A stretch of DNA of 64,000 bases from Pseudogymnoascus destructans (lineage: Eukaryota > Ascomycota > Leotiomycetes > Thelebolales > Thelebolaceae), in contig NW_020167526.1 in NCBI RefSeq assembly GCF_001641265.1, forward strand, positions 62,001 through 126,000, given 5' to 3'. Below the pieces are notes generated by a model that was not told where the DNA came from, did not search any database, and saw only the letters and a program-made list of their open reading frames with translations. The translations under genes were made by a program, and so were the position numbers. Shown here piece after piece: positions 21,607 to 34,401 of this stretch. Numbering within the stretch: the stretch's first letter is position 1; each line of letters opens with the position of its first letter.

Positions 21607-24600
21607 CTACAAGAACCCCTTGCTCATACTAGTCTGCCTGCTCTGCGACCCCTTTCTCTTGGGAATCACGATCCCATCCTCACCCCCGAGAATGCTTGTA
21701 TTCTCGTCATCCCACTCACTACTCATACCTCCTCTCGCCCACTGCCCGGACCGCCTGACAGTACCCCCGGAGATAGTCGCCCCCTTCTCCATGCGTAGCG
21801 CCTTCCAAGCACCAAGTTCTCTCTCAAGTCGGAGGGCCTTCTCTTTCTCTTCGCGTAGCTCTCTCTCGGCTCTTCGAGCACTGAGTTGATTACTGCTGTC
21901 GCTGGCTTGGAGCTCGTCGATCGTTTTGAGTAGCTTTTCGGCCTTTTCGCGACTGCGGTTTATATCGTCTTGGAGTTGGCTGTTGGCCTTCTCACGCCTC
22001 TCGATCTGTTGCTGAAGGTCTTTGACGGTACGGTCGACGTTGCGGACATCACGCTGGGACCTAGATCGCTCCGATTCTTGCGCTTCAAGCTGGCTCTCAA
22101 GCTGGGCGGTGTTAGCTATACTCTCACTTGACCATATCGAATATATACATACCTCTTGTACCCGGCCATGGAGGAATCTAACATCTTGGCTGGCGCTGGA
22201 ATAGCCTTTGGTTTCTAGATCCACCAACCGAACTTGCACATCTTTCAACGACTTTTCGAGAGCAGCCTTCTCTTTATGAAGTTGAACGGTAGTTTCGCGT
22301 TCAGCAACAATATCTTTCTGCATCTCAGATGTCAGAGCCTCGGCACGCCTCATCTTCTCTACAGCTGCGGCAGCAATGTCTTCGTTTTGAGCCAAGCTAG
22401 ATTTTAGCTCAAGAAGCTCCTTGTCGAGACCGGCAGCGTTGCGAAGTGATGGGCTGTCTCCACGAACGAGACCTTCAAAGCCGTTCTTGGCTTCCTCTAG
22501 ACGCGCTTCAAGGCCGCGCTTTTCGCGCTGAAGCGCATCGCGCTCAGCAGCAACGTCGTCAACTGAAGTTCTCAGGCTGCGAACCTGTGAAAGTAGGGAT
22601 ACAATTTTGCCTTGGGCATCATTGTGGGCATTGGAGGCTTCATCTCGAGAGGAGACCAAATCTGCCAGAGAGACTTCGAGACGAGCCTTCTCTTTTGACC
22701 ATGTGGAACTGTTGAGCACTTCATCATCCCACTTGGATCTAAGATCATCAAGTTCTTCTCGTAGTCTTGTATTCTCAGACTGCTTAAACAGCCTCTCCTC
22801 ACGGGCAATATCCAGTTCGTTTGTCAAAGTCGCAAACTCAGCCTGGTACTTCTTGCGTGTCTGCTCCATGCTTGTCTCTTTGTCCTCTATGTCCATTGCA
22901 CGCTGGCTACGGTAATCTTCAAGCTCGTGCTGGAGGCGCTTTCTAGCTTGGATAGCCCCCTCCAGATCGGCCGAGAGATCCTCCAGTCTCTCCTCATAAC
23001 TCTGGTTTTGTCGCTGTAGGTCTTCGATAGAACCCTCCATCTGCCTCCTTTCAGACATGATAGTTGCACAAGTTTCCTCAGCCTCTCTTGCTTGGGACCT
23101 AGCAAATTGTTCGGCTCTAGATGCCTTGAGGACAGCAATTTCAGCCTGTTCAAGCTTGTTGAAGTACTCATCCGCGCGACCCTTATAAAGGGCAAAACTA
23201 GAAGAGACTTCCGCTACCTTGGAAGACTCAGCGTCGAATTGGATTTGGAGATCAGCAAATTCTTGTAATAGTTGATTTCGGCTTGTGACGTCCTGATCCC
23301 TAGCACGGGCCATCTCTTCAAGGTCGGATTTGGCATCCCTAAGCTCAACTTCCAATGTCGCCCTGGCGTGTTTCAAGCCATCAAAATGGTCTTTGATATC
23401 AGAAAGTTCAGCGGCAGCATCGTCATTCAAATGAACCAGTGATCGCCTGGCGTCCTCTTGATTACTGATCAATTCATAGAGCTCCTCGTGGGACCTTGTC
23501 TGAACATCGCGGAGAGACAGAGCACCCGATTGCACACTTCTCTCTAATTGCGAAACCTTCTTCGCAGAGTCGTCGAGCATACCGTGCAACCTAGTATTTG
23601 CCTTTTCAAGTTTGTGCACTCGTCTCAACGAAGGGCTATCATCCTGCCACAGCTCTCGGGACGGAGTGGAGCGTTCAATCTGGCTTTTAAGGTGGCGATT
23701 TTGCATCTGCGTCAGCTGGAGTTGATTTTGCAGCTCTTCTAACTCAGTCTTGAGATCCATGCGATTGTTAAAACTTAACAGATCAGCAGTTCTATCGGAG
23801 CGGCCTGAGTCCAAGGTAGGATCGGCGTCATTGGTGGCTACTCGGCGAGTTGGCGTTGAAACATTGGAATGTACCCTGCCATTCGCCTTCGTACGCGCAT
23901 GAGTTGGAGATTGGAATGGTACTTGATTTGGGTGGATCTCTTCAAGCATGGCGCGAGGCCTCCCAGCCGATTCTATATCCGCTTCATACTTTTTACGCAA
24001 GTCCGAGAGCTGAGATTCAGCATTAGATCGGCCAGCCATCTGTATTCGCAGGTTTTGTTGTAAGTCCTGGACTTTACGAACGAGGTCGTATTTCTGGAGA
24101 ATTGACGTATCGGCCGCTCCATCTCCGTGTGGAACTTGGGCAGATACCTCAGCATCGACAACCTTAAGGAGTTGCAATCTCTGAGCCCGGAGTTCTTCAA
24201 GATCTCTGTCGCGGCCATCCAGGCTTGACTGCAATTTCTTCACTAATTCCTGTGATTGTGTGCGCAGTTGCTCCTCTTTTTCGATCTTCCTCTTGGCCTC
24301 AGCTAGCTGTGTTGTAGTGGTGGATGAATTCATCTCGGCATTCCGACTTGATTTGTGTTCACGAGAAACTTCGTGGTTGAGATCCTCTATTGTTAATTGA
24401 AGCTTCTCATTTTTTTTCTGGGCGGAAGCTGCAAGCATCTGAACCTCTTCGAGCTGCTTTAATAGCTTCATGTTCTGCTCTTCGTTTCTGGCTTTCTCAC
24501 GCTGTAAGGCTATTACCTTTCCTCGTTGAGACTCACTAGCCTGAGAACCAGCACGAGCCAGCTCGAGGCCTTTCTGTTGAATCTTGTTGAGAAGTGCACG

Positions 24601-27600
24601 ATTGTCGTTCTCGGAAGCCATCAATCTACTCTTAACTGTGTTCAGTTCGCTTTCGAGGCGCTCTTTCTGTTGGTCGACTTGGAGACCGAAATTTCCAGAT
24701 TCGAGGATCATTTTGTTGAGCTCGTCAACTTGCTGGCTCAGCTTCGTGCATTCGGCTTCAAACCATTTAAGCCGGCTTTGTTCGGCTTCGAGGTCTCTCA
24801 TTAAACCTGCTTCACGCTCCCTAGCCACTCTTGAAGCGTTACGCTCACCAGCAAGTTCCGCTTGAATTTTTAGTTCCTCCATCGCGGATTTGGCTTCCCT
24901 AAGTCTCCGAATCTCGTTTCTTGCTTCGTTTCTTTCTTTCTCTGCGGCGGCACGACCTTCCGTGGCCCGCCTCAGGGTATCCTGCTGCACATAAAGCTCC
25001 TTCTCAATTGTGATCTTAGCCTCGTTTAGTACCTGGTATTCCTCCTTGAGTTTCTGGAATTTATGTTCCCCAAGCAATTGCACGTCGTCTCTTGATTGAC
25101 GCTCTCTGCTTAGATCAGTCTGGACAGCAAAGAGTTGATCTTTCAGGTCTTTGATCTGAGTCTCGAGTAACTTCCGACTCTGACCTGCTTCTGCATCTTC
25201 AGTAAGCCTGGCCTCGAGCAATTTCTTCGCATCTGCTGCCTCGCGTTCGAGCTGAGATTTTTGCGTCTTCATCGCTACCATTTCAGCTTGGACCTCCCGT
25301 ACCCTGGCAGCAATAATGTTCTTGCTATCAAGCAGAGATTTCTTTTTGTCCTCGAAAGAAGCCTGGTTAGCCTCATATTTCTTGTTGTCAGACCGTAGGA
25401 TTGCTAATTCGATCTCTTTGCGCCTAACGAGGTCTTCGTAACCAGTCGAAGTGGAAGCCAATTCTGTTAATTGCTGCTGAGCCTTTCTGGTCTCGTCGGC
25501 TAGTGCTTGCTCTCGCGAGCGCGATGCTTGTAGATCCTTGGTCGTACGTGCTAGCTTAACATCGAGGTCTTGGCCGATTTTAAGAAGTTTCTTCTCTAAT
25601 TCCTGCGCCTTCCGATCTTTCAAGCTCAACTGGCTTTGGAGCATTTGGACTTCTTGGGATAGTTCGGCCTCAGCCGATGATCTCTGTGATTGAGCCTGAG
25701 AGATCTCCTCAAATTTTGAATCCATATCTGCGAGCTTTTGAACGAGACTCTGTTTTTCGGCTTCAAGATTATAAATTATCGTTCCGGCATGTGATAACTG
25801 CACTCGTAAGTCTTCAGACTGCTCTTCGGCCTTTTTCTTGGCGTCCAAGAGCTCGTCAAGGTGATCTTCTAATTTCTCCTGATCGTCGATTGCGCCAGCC
25901 AGTTTGTCACTAAGCTCAACCTCACGCATCTGTAACCGCTTGAAGATTTCTTCCTTATCCAATGCGAGTGAACGCTCGCTCTCTAGAGTCGTCTGTATTC
26001 GTTGAATCTCCGCATGGGCGCTGCGCCGTTCATCCTCGACCCTTTGGCGATCGGCCGCGTCTTGCTTGATTCTCTCTCCGAGTTTCTGAATTATCTCGTC
26101 TCGTTTCTTCACCTCACCGGAAGTACGAGTGGCGCCCAGTAAGGGTTTCATCTTGGCTAGCAGCTGCCACCATGGGTTATCGCACAGGTTAAGGTAAACC
26201 TGAAAATTTCGCTGTATTATTCGTGTGGCTTCGGCTCTATAGAGTCTCTTGTGCGCAATTCGCCGCTGACTGAAGCCTCGAGCAACGGATTGGAATCGAG
26301 ACATGATCTCACGGATCAGCGCATCACGTTGCTCTTCAAGCTCCGCTAACACCCCAGCCCTGAAAAATACCTTTGTAAGGCCGACTCTGAACATGGACTT
26401 ATCCGATGTCAGTTTCTCTAGCATAATGGTCGCAGCAGCTTGTCCTTCCAAATAACCCTTTGGCATGTTTCTGCAGAGTACTTCGTATCGCTGGCGGAAT
26501 TCAGAAAATGGCAGTCTATTCGGAAAGCCCGTCCGTGCAATTCTAATGCCTTCCAGGACACCATTGCAACGTAACTGATCCAGTACCAAAGGCGCGCTTA
26601 GCTGCTTTGGTTTTTTCTTGTGATTTGGAATGATGCACCTGACGAAATGCGGATGCGTTGAATGAAGCTGTGTCATAAGATTTGAGAGTTGTTCTTTATG
26701 CCTTTGAGCTACAGTACGGAATAACCCCTTCTTTACACGACTATTGCGGATACCACTGCTTTCATCGTCCGGGTCTGCACAATCCACAAAAAGGTTGGAT
26801 ACGTGCTTATCCGCTGATGCTGCCAATAGTCTTGTGATATTGTCGTTGAGAGGATCCTTATTCTTTTCTAGCCAGCCTTCAGTCGAATATTCGACTTCGG
26901 CAGCATAGTGAGTAAGCAAGAATCCTTGTTTGAGTCGAGAAGAGCGGTACTTCGGAGTCTTGCGATCCCATAATGAATTGAGTTTCTCCGTAAAGGATTT
27001 GTCGGTTGCTTTCGGCATCACAGAGTCTTCATCCAAGCAGGAGAAGATACCAATCGGGTTGGACAATTCTATCAGATCGATGGTCGGCTGGAGATCACGA
27101 CCGAAATCTATAAATTTCCACTCGATCTGTTCTCGTGCGTATTCTTCCTGCTCAAGGACAAACATGTGGTGATTGAAGAATTGTTGCAGTTTCTCGTTCG
27201 TGTAGTTGATGCAAAGCTGCTCAAAGCTGTTCTCTTCGAATATCTCGAATCCAGCAATGTCGAGTACGCCAATGAAATGAGAATCATCGAGTCCCATACC
27301 TGTTCGATCCAGTTGTTGATTGATTTTTGAGACCAAGTCTCCAAATCCTCGCTCATAGATTCCTTTAGCCAAGGCATCGATGGCGAGTCTGACTTGTTCG
27401 GGGGTTTGAACCTTCTCAACCCACTCTCGGCCAGCTTTTACCCGTGGGTGCAAAAGGCCAGAAAGGAAGGGCTCAAGCGATATTCCTAGCAACCTGCAAA
27501 ACTTCTCCGCTTCCGCACGAGCGTTTGGTGCCAGGCGAGCTTGATCCGCGCCCCGGCTTTCATTCATTACCGAAATATTGCCCAAATGAAGCACAGCAGC

Positions 27601-28948
27601 CACAGTTCGGAAAATAGAGTCTTGATCTTTCTCTGAGAACCCCATGACATCGAAGGCCTCTATCAACGAGTTCCATTCGTCTCTGTCAGAAACCCCGGAA
27701 ATTGAGTCGTTGCCATCCCTTGTGTATGTAAAATCCTGGACGTCTGAGTTTTCGAGAAGGTATTTTTGCTTCATTTGGCGGTCGGCGCCCTTGAGCAGTT
27801 GATAAAATACATGGTAGTTCCGCTCATGAGAATTAAGCCTGACTACTCTCGATTTTTCAAGTAAGTACCAATCGATAAAGGCTCCAGCGATTGTACCGGT
27901 CCTCGTGAACTCGATCCGGATGAATTTCCCGAAGCGTGACGAGTTGTTGTTCCGGACGGTTTGAGCATTCCCGAACGCCTCGAGAATTGGGTTTGCCCGC
28001 AGGATTTGTGCCGAGAGATTTGAATGCTGAATCTTATTCTTGAGGGGGGAATCTGAATGTGCAACAGCGGCAAGATATTGGATGACTTTCTTTGTGTTTT
28101 CTGTTTTCCCTGCGCCGGATTCTCCAGTGACAAGGATACTTTGGTTCTGTCCTTCGTCCACCAAGTTCCTAAATGCTTCATCTGCCATGGCATAAATATG
28201 TGGTTTTGTGTCTTCCCGGCTTCGTCCCCTATACATATTTATGTACTCATTGGTATAAATAGGCAGTGAGCAATAAGGATTGATGGTAACCAGGAAAAGA
28301 CCAGAATAGGTATATATTAGATCGGCTTGGTATCGCATATGTAGGTTATGAACGACCGATGCTTCGTTTAGATGCGTTAGCTCAGCCATGTCGTCTGCCT
28401 TGTCAAACTTCGCGGGGTTGACTTTGTCGACATTCTCGCTATGAACTTCCCGTTGCTATGAATAGTATTAGCAAAGCCAGGGAAGGGAAAGTAGCTGGTC
28501 TTACGCTGCCATCATCGCATTGTACAAGGATTTGGCCACCTTCGAGCTCCTCCACAATCCACCCTTGAATGAAGGCCGTACCAGGGTCCTTCAGCCAAAC
28601 ATACCGTTTACCTGAGAAGTCGTTTTCGCCTTCGATTCCATCGATGGCCTTCGTTCTTTCTTGAGACTCCCCGGTTTTAATAAATAAAGGCGCAAAAGTA
28701 TTCGATTTTATGGTAGATATCTTTGAATCTGAAAGCTGTCGACTGTGAACTGGGCCTTTTCCGAGTGTTGGAGTTGTTACTGGTGAATACGACTGATTTT
28801 GAGTGTGAGATGCCGCATGTGTCGGTGGTGGAGATCCTATCGAAGACGACGGTAATGAGCCAGAGTTGCTTTGATTATAAGACGAGGTTGTTGCCCTTGC
28901 CCTTGCAAAGGGACTTGCACGCAATTGTGCAGAGCCATTCTGCGCCAT
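21607..28948 (-). CDS. myoB: Class II myosin heavy chain (fungal MyoB/Myo1 type)
   Basis: Three exons on the minus strand: 28948-28505, 28455-22153 and 22101-21607; 2,413 residues, the usual size of this fungal family. Exon 1 ends in the SH3-like myosin N domain (KRYVWLKDPGTAFIQGWIVEELEGG). The motor follows: P-loop GESGAGKT (about residue 259), switch I region NNNSSRFGKF, switch II DIAGFEIFEENSFEQLCINYTNEKLQ, then HFVRCIIPN and the converter. Next is a neck with IQ-like FQSVARGFSQRR, and roughly 1,500 residues of coiled coil. Myosin II drives the contractile actomyosin ring in septation. The second intron (51 nt, GTATGT...CCCAG with GCTAAC branch) is a multiple of three without a stop, so its retention would add 17 residues. 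The start is ATG at 28948. Confidence 0.96.
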
Positions 28949-29527
28949 GAGGAAATGTCGTGGATGAAGGACCGGGTTTGAGAACGAGGAAGGCCCGTTA
29001 CGAGCAGGCCATGAAGACTTTCAACAAACCAAAATAGTGGTGCTTAATAGCTGTGCCCCAGTATCATCCAAATCATTAAAACCCAAGCCTGCTTATGAAT
29101 TGTTTGTCGTGGGGGTTATTGTTAGATGTCGACATTCCCCAGTGTCACCTGAGGCTTATCGAGAAGTAAACAAACCCCATTAAAACGCGGTTGCCGTGCA
29201 GGGGTCTCACGTGATCCAGTCCAGTGCCTTTAGTTCCGCGCTAACATCTCAGGCGCTAAGCAGACCAAGCGCCATGCCGTTGTTCAACAAGAGGACGAAA
29301 CAGAGGACCGCGTCCATACTATCAGCAGAAATTTTGTTGTCCTTGATCGTCACCGGGGATTTAATCTTCGCGAGTTCCTCTATCGAAACTGTAGACGACA
29401 TCCTAGTATACCTGCTAACATGATATCGCGGGTCATTGAGCTTCACGAAGAACCCTAATATACCCTTAGTTTAATACTAACTGAATGGGCGTAATTGCAC
29501 GAGCGCAAGACCACAAATATCGCGCTC
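28949..29527. other. Divergent promoter between myosin II and the Red1-like gene
   Basis: 579 bp. On the minus strand a frame from 29401 encodes about 50 residues (MSSTVSIEELAKIK...) ending in a hydrophobic stretch; I cannot tell a small membrane protein from chance. Otherwise nothing recognised. Confidence 0.4.
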
Positions 29528-32500
29528 ATGGCAGGGTATCCCCCGCCACCCTCCTTCGGGCCTGCCCCAGGGCAGAGGGGCCAGGCAGTTCCTTTCCAAT
29601 ACTCGACGCCACAGAACACCGAATATGCATACGCCAGACCTTCCCAATCGACAAATATGTCAGCGTTCGAACAAAATGCCACTGCCCTTGCCCCTGGGCT
29701 TGAATATAACGCCAGGCCCCCTCCATTCAATCCGATTGCCCGAAATTCTGGAGCGCCTCCTCTCCCAATATATGGCGGGATGGACCCCAGTGCACTATAC
29801 CAGATACCAGTATGGGCTACACAGGCCAACCTCCATGAGATTCAAAACCCGCTCGAGTCTTCAACGGTGGATGTTGTTTCTGGGCAAGGACTGTTCGCCA
29901 TGCAGCCGGAATCGGTGGCACAAGGTCGCGCTGGACCGTCGGCGATTCGGCCGGGGCTACACGCCGTAGAGGAAGGCGAACTTAGCGAAGGCGAATATGA
30001 GGAGAACAATGTGGAAGGCATTCCGGGGCCAGCTCGAGGGGAGGCAGGAAGCTATAATGACTATCGAAAGGAGCGTAGACGACCTTCAAATGGAACGTTA
30101 AACCAACGGCAGAGCAGTTTTGAGAAGATGACGATCGGTACTGTTCCGCTACTTTTCGTTTGCATGCATGTTGCTAAATAATTTTAGATCCATATGGCCG
30201 GTCTCGAAATATGCACCGTCAGAGCTCGGATTCATATTCTCCGCCATCCTCGGGTCCTTCTGCTTCAGTTATGGCAGCGGGCCGGCAACCAGACTGTATG
30301 AATTCCCCTCTGAAAGCTATATCATCTTCTGATAAAAAATTAGTGCCACTCGAAGATGTAACAGTAAACTTGGCCCACATACGAGAAGAAGAGAAACGGA
30401 TGTTTAGCAAACAGAATGGGGAATCGATCACGAACCGCCAGGAACAAAATACAAAGCAAGGTCTAGACAACCGCGGTAGTTCCACTTCTACGATTGTCAA
30501 CCATGTAAAATCGGTTCAGGATGCGAGGCGACAAGCACAAAATGCTGTTCTGAATCTCATACCGTTAAAAGTGCGCTTCCAAAATTTCGTCGACGAAGGA
30601 ATTGATGAAGAGATTATCAGAAGTGTTTTTGATGACATTGGCATGTCTTCATCTTATTCCTCCACTAAGCAACTAAGCGGTGGAATTGGACAAGCGCAAC
30701 ACACGGCTGGCTTTACCCCACAAGCGGTTGCAAGTGATGTGTCCGATTCTATTATTACTGGCTCTCCTCAAATTCACTCCAACCTCAAAACAAACACTAT
30801 CAATACGAATAGCAACAGTCAACAGACCACCAGCAACGCTGTTCCAATAACAAACAAAGGTGAAGAGCGCAAAGATAGGATAGCTCGATTACTAGAAGAG
30901 AAAAGTAAGAAGCTATTGAACTTACCACAGCCCATGGCGCCTGCCACCGCGATCTTGGCCGATAATGCTCTGGCAATTAAATCAACAGCTTCCCAATCTA
31001 CGACTAAGGTGGATAAAGAGAAATTGCTAAAGCAAAAAATGGAGGCTCTCCAGAAATCACGAGAAGCACGGGCACAGAAAGCTACCGCAAAACAAACCAC
31101 TGCATCTAGTATGCAGTCTGGAGCAACCGGGCCTGGCCAACATCACATCCCTCAATCCCAGATCACCCACCTTTCCACCTCAGTGCCTATCACTTCACCA
31201 CCTGACGATATTCGAACTTACTCGGCCTCCCCACAATATCCAGAGCCCCAAACATCGATGCCTTCAATTCCAGGCCTTTTTCTTTCCGGTACAACCGGCA
31301 CCTTACAACCAAACATACATCAGAGCACATCGATTATTCAAAATACCAATCTCCGTAAACGTCCTGTCGCGTCCGACTTCGATTCTAATGCTCCCACTAA
31401 TACAACATACAAACGTCCATTCGGCCACAACAGACATGATCAACGTTTGGTGATAGATGTCAGCGAGGAAGAATCTGACAACGAGTCCGCCGAAATGGAG
31501 ATAGATGATCAAGTGGGTGATATATTGCCACGGAACATTCAGGCGGCAAATCCATTTAGACCAGGCTTACGGGATCTCCCTCCGCTTCCGGATTTCCCTC
31601 CTAAGAAATCATTTGCTGCTCCATCATCAACCCTTAGCACCCCGCCGAGCCATCAGGCTCCACAACGAACTTCTACCCGCCCTGAAGATCTCAAAAAGAA
31701 AGAATTTGAAATTCAGGAGATGAGAAGAAAGATTGCCGAAGCCGAACAACGGAAGAAAGCAAAGCTCGTTGCAAGTGGATCACAAACCCCTATGAATAAA
31801 ACATCTACACCAATCGAGGATATATCAGCAAAGGATGCGAGTATATCAAACAAGATCCATACTTCGGTTCATATCGAGCGTCTCATCGATGATGCTAGTC
31901 GGAGAATAGAGGAAGAGCAAGAAAAACTTGCACGAGCTCAGGAACTTGAAGAGCACAGTGCCAAAGATCTCAAGCAAAGAGAGTCGGAGCAAAGGCGCCA
32001 GCGTCGAGCTAGGATAGCTGCAGACCTTCCTGTTGTTGACGCAGAGGTCCAGGAATCACAGAGGAGACTTGCGGGTTTGAGGGAAGAAATGGAAAATCTA
32101 GAGCTTGCTGTTCAGAAACGATTGGAAGAAAAGCGCAGACTTGCCGAGGAAATGGAGAAACTGAGCCACGAGGTTGACGATCAACTCGAAGCCCAAAAGG
32201 ACCACTTGATAAGCTTAACTAGTGATATAGCTATGGGACAAAAAGGTATGTCTTCGTTTTTTATTCCGTTGCAGCTTATATCGACATTATTACTCCCCTT
32301 TTTACCCAAAAAAGATCTATCAGCTCATTCAATAGGTGATTCACAAGTGCTTCCAGAGCCGGTCGGCGCAGCCTCCTTTTCGGTCGACACCAACGCGGAA
32401 ACTGTGGCAGGTCAACAGGATATTTCAATGTCGGATTATCAGCCAAGCTCTGAATCGCCAGTTACGGAACGGACAACAACTGAAGGCCTGGCCTCCAAAG

Positions 32501-33782
32501 AGCCAAGTCTTCCGCCCGCCGATGAAGAGTCATCTGGCAGCCAACCTCAACTACGTGATTCTACAAGCGATGAATTATTACCACCGTCCAATTTACCAGA
32601 TGGCCAGTCCTCTGAAGTCATTATGGCAGGTCTGCCTATCAAGCCTATGTCTGAGCAAGATGCCGCCAATGCGGCTGACACCAACATCATGGAACCCCAG
32701 GCTTCACAGCTAAGCCTTCAAGTTCAAGACCAATTACAAACACCTCCGATGGACTTGAATATTGACGATACTCATCCGCCCAGCCAGCAAGATGCAGAAG
32801 ACGAGGTCGACATGGAAGAAAGCATTGCAGATGACGCAGAGTCTACGCAATCCAAGGATAGGGAAATCGATGAACCCTATCCGCCTGACCACAATTCAAT
32901 TTCTGATACCCAAGGCCAAAATGCCCCAGTGCCTGAATCACTTGGCTTGGAGTCAAACCTTGCTAGCACCGCCGACGGCGATTCTGATACCTACGAACCT
33001 CCGGAAGCCACTCCTCCGTCAACCACCGAGCTTATTGCTACTAATTCTCCCCCATTTAGCCCACAATCTCCTGAATCGACCCAGGACGCTTCTAGTAGTG
33101 ACCAAGAAATGTCCTTAGCGCCACTTGAAGGCTCAACTGAACCTGCAGAACCAGTAGGGACACAATTATCCCGTATATCAAATGATGAAGTAGAGGTTTT
33201 CCTGCAAAACTTCGGGTAACTTGCACTGACACTATCACAGGACGAAACCGAAAAGGCTCCGGCACAGAAGTCTTTTTTCACACCCTACGAGAGCCCTTTA
33301 AAGCGATTTAAAGCGTACCGTTTCCACCCCGAATTCACCAAGCAAGTCCCTGGCGGCTACAAGTCATTAACTTACAGCAACAACATTGATGATCGCAAAG
33401 AGCTTTGTCGGTTCGAGCTGGCAGGTGGTATTTGTAACGACGTGTCATGCGAGTTCCAACATTTTCGAGATATTGTCCTTCCTGGTGCGTGGGTCGATGT
33501 CTCCGCCGTCCAAGGTCCCCCTTTTGCTTCGAGTTGCTCGTTTGACTGACTCTATGCGCTGCTGACATAGATGAGTTAATTCTGGTATCGCTTGGTGACA
33601 GCTCAGGCTACAAGGAAGAAGACAAGACGAGATTTATCAAAGGTTTGAAGGAAGTGCTTCAAGACCTGCGTATCTCCAAGATTCGCGATTTCCAGGTCAT
33701 TGCCGCTAAGATTTGCACATTCCGACGAAACATGTTCGAAGACAGCTCCAAGGTCTTGCTGCTTGACAGTCCAGCCATCTAG
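29528..33782 (+). CDS. Red1-like zf-C3H1 protein (RNA elimination/exosome adaptor family)
   Basis: Exons that fit: 29528-30137, 30188-32245, 32336-33189, 33241-33484 and 33571-33782; 1,325 residues. Most of the protein is disordered, with Ser, Gln and Pro-rich stretches, an acidic EEGELSEGEYEE near residue 155 and a long charged coiled coil around 31,880-32,220. The C-terminus holds the putative zinc-finger domain I know as zf-C3H1: FFTPYESPLKRFKAYRFHP, YKSLTYSNNID, then CRFELAGGICNDVSCEFQHF with the C-C-C-H ligands, followed by GDSSGYKEEDKTRFIKGLKEV. S. pombe Red1, of this family, links Mtl1 and the exosome to meiotic mRNA decay. Uncertain points: the 90-nt segment 32246-32335 is in frame and could be exon, and the donor near 33190 (or 33196) is weak. 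Confidence 0.84.
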
Positions 33783-34401
33783 GCATCATACTCACACAGG
33801 GCGGCCATCCAATGCGTACAGACTACTGGCGAGGCTTTTGCCGCGCCGGATGTCTTTGATTCTAGCTCTTTAGAGCACGACGACCCAAGCTTCATACATT
33901 TCGTAACTTTCCAAAGTTCCCAATTTTCCTTTGTCTTTCAACGGACACATAAGCCAATTCTCAGTGGCATTTGCATGGCGGCGTTCATATAACCATTGTA
34001 TTTGGTACACGGCTTGCTCTGTACATGATATCCAACGGCGCTCGAGAGAAAGAGGAGGACGATGAAGCCTTGTAAATGTATTGTTGTACAGTACATAAGT
34101 GGAATACCATAGTTCCGATCGGGACAATAGGCTAGGCAGTAATAAAAATGATCCATTCAATACCATACTTCTCCCATGGTGAAAGTTTCCGTCTGCCTTT
34201 ATTAGTTGTTAATAGCGTGGTGGTGAATTCCATAACTCACTTTGTCATCTACTACACCTTGCTGAGTGAGAAATCCGAAGTAGCTTCTTGGCGTTGGAGC
34301 TTTGGAGGGGTCCAACTGCGGGCGTCTGACGTCAAAGCACGACCAGTACATCCCCGCTCAACAATTGTCAATAGATGCACATTAATTAATCTGCATTGAC
34401 A
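33783..34401. other. Spacer between Red1-like and Rqc2 genes
   Basis: Holds the 3' UTR of the Red1-like gene and the promoter of the Rqc2 gene. A CACGACGACCC-like stretch and short frames are present, with no gene or repeat recognised. Confidence 0.4.

Noticed and set aside
33870..34166. Minus-strand frame between the Red1-like and Rqc2 genes
   Set aside because: No motif, and it overlaps the expected 3' UTR of the Red1-like gene.
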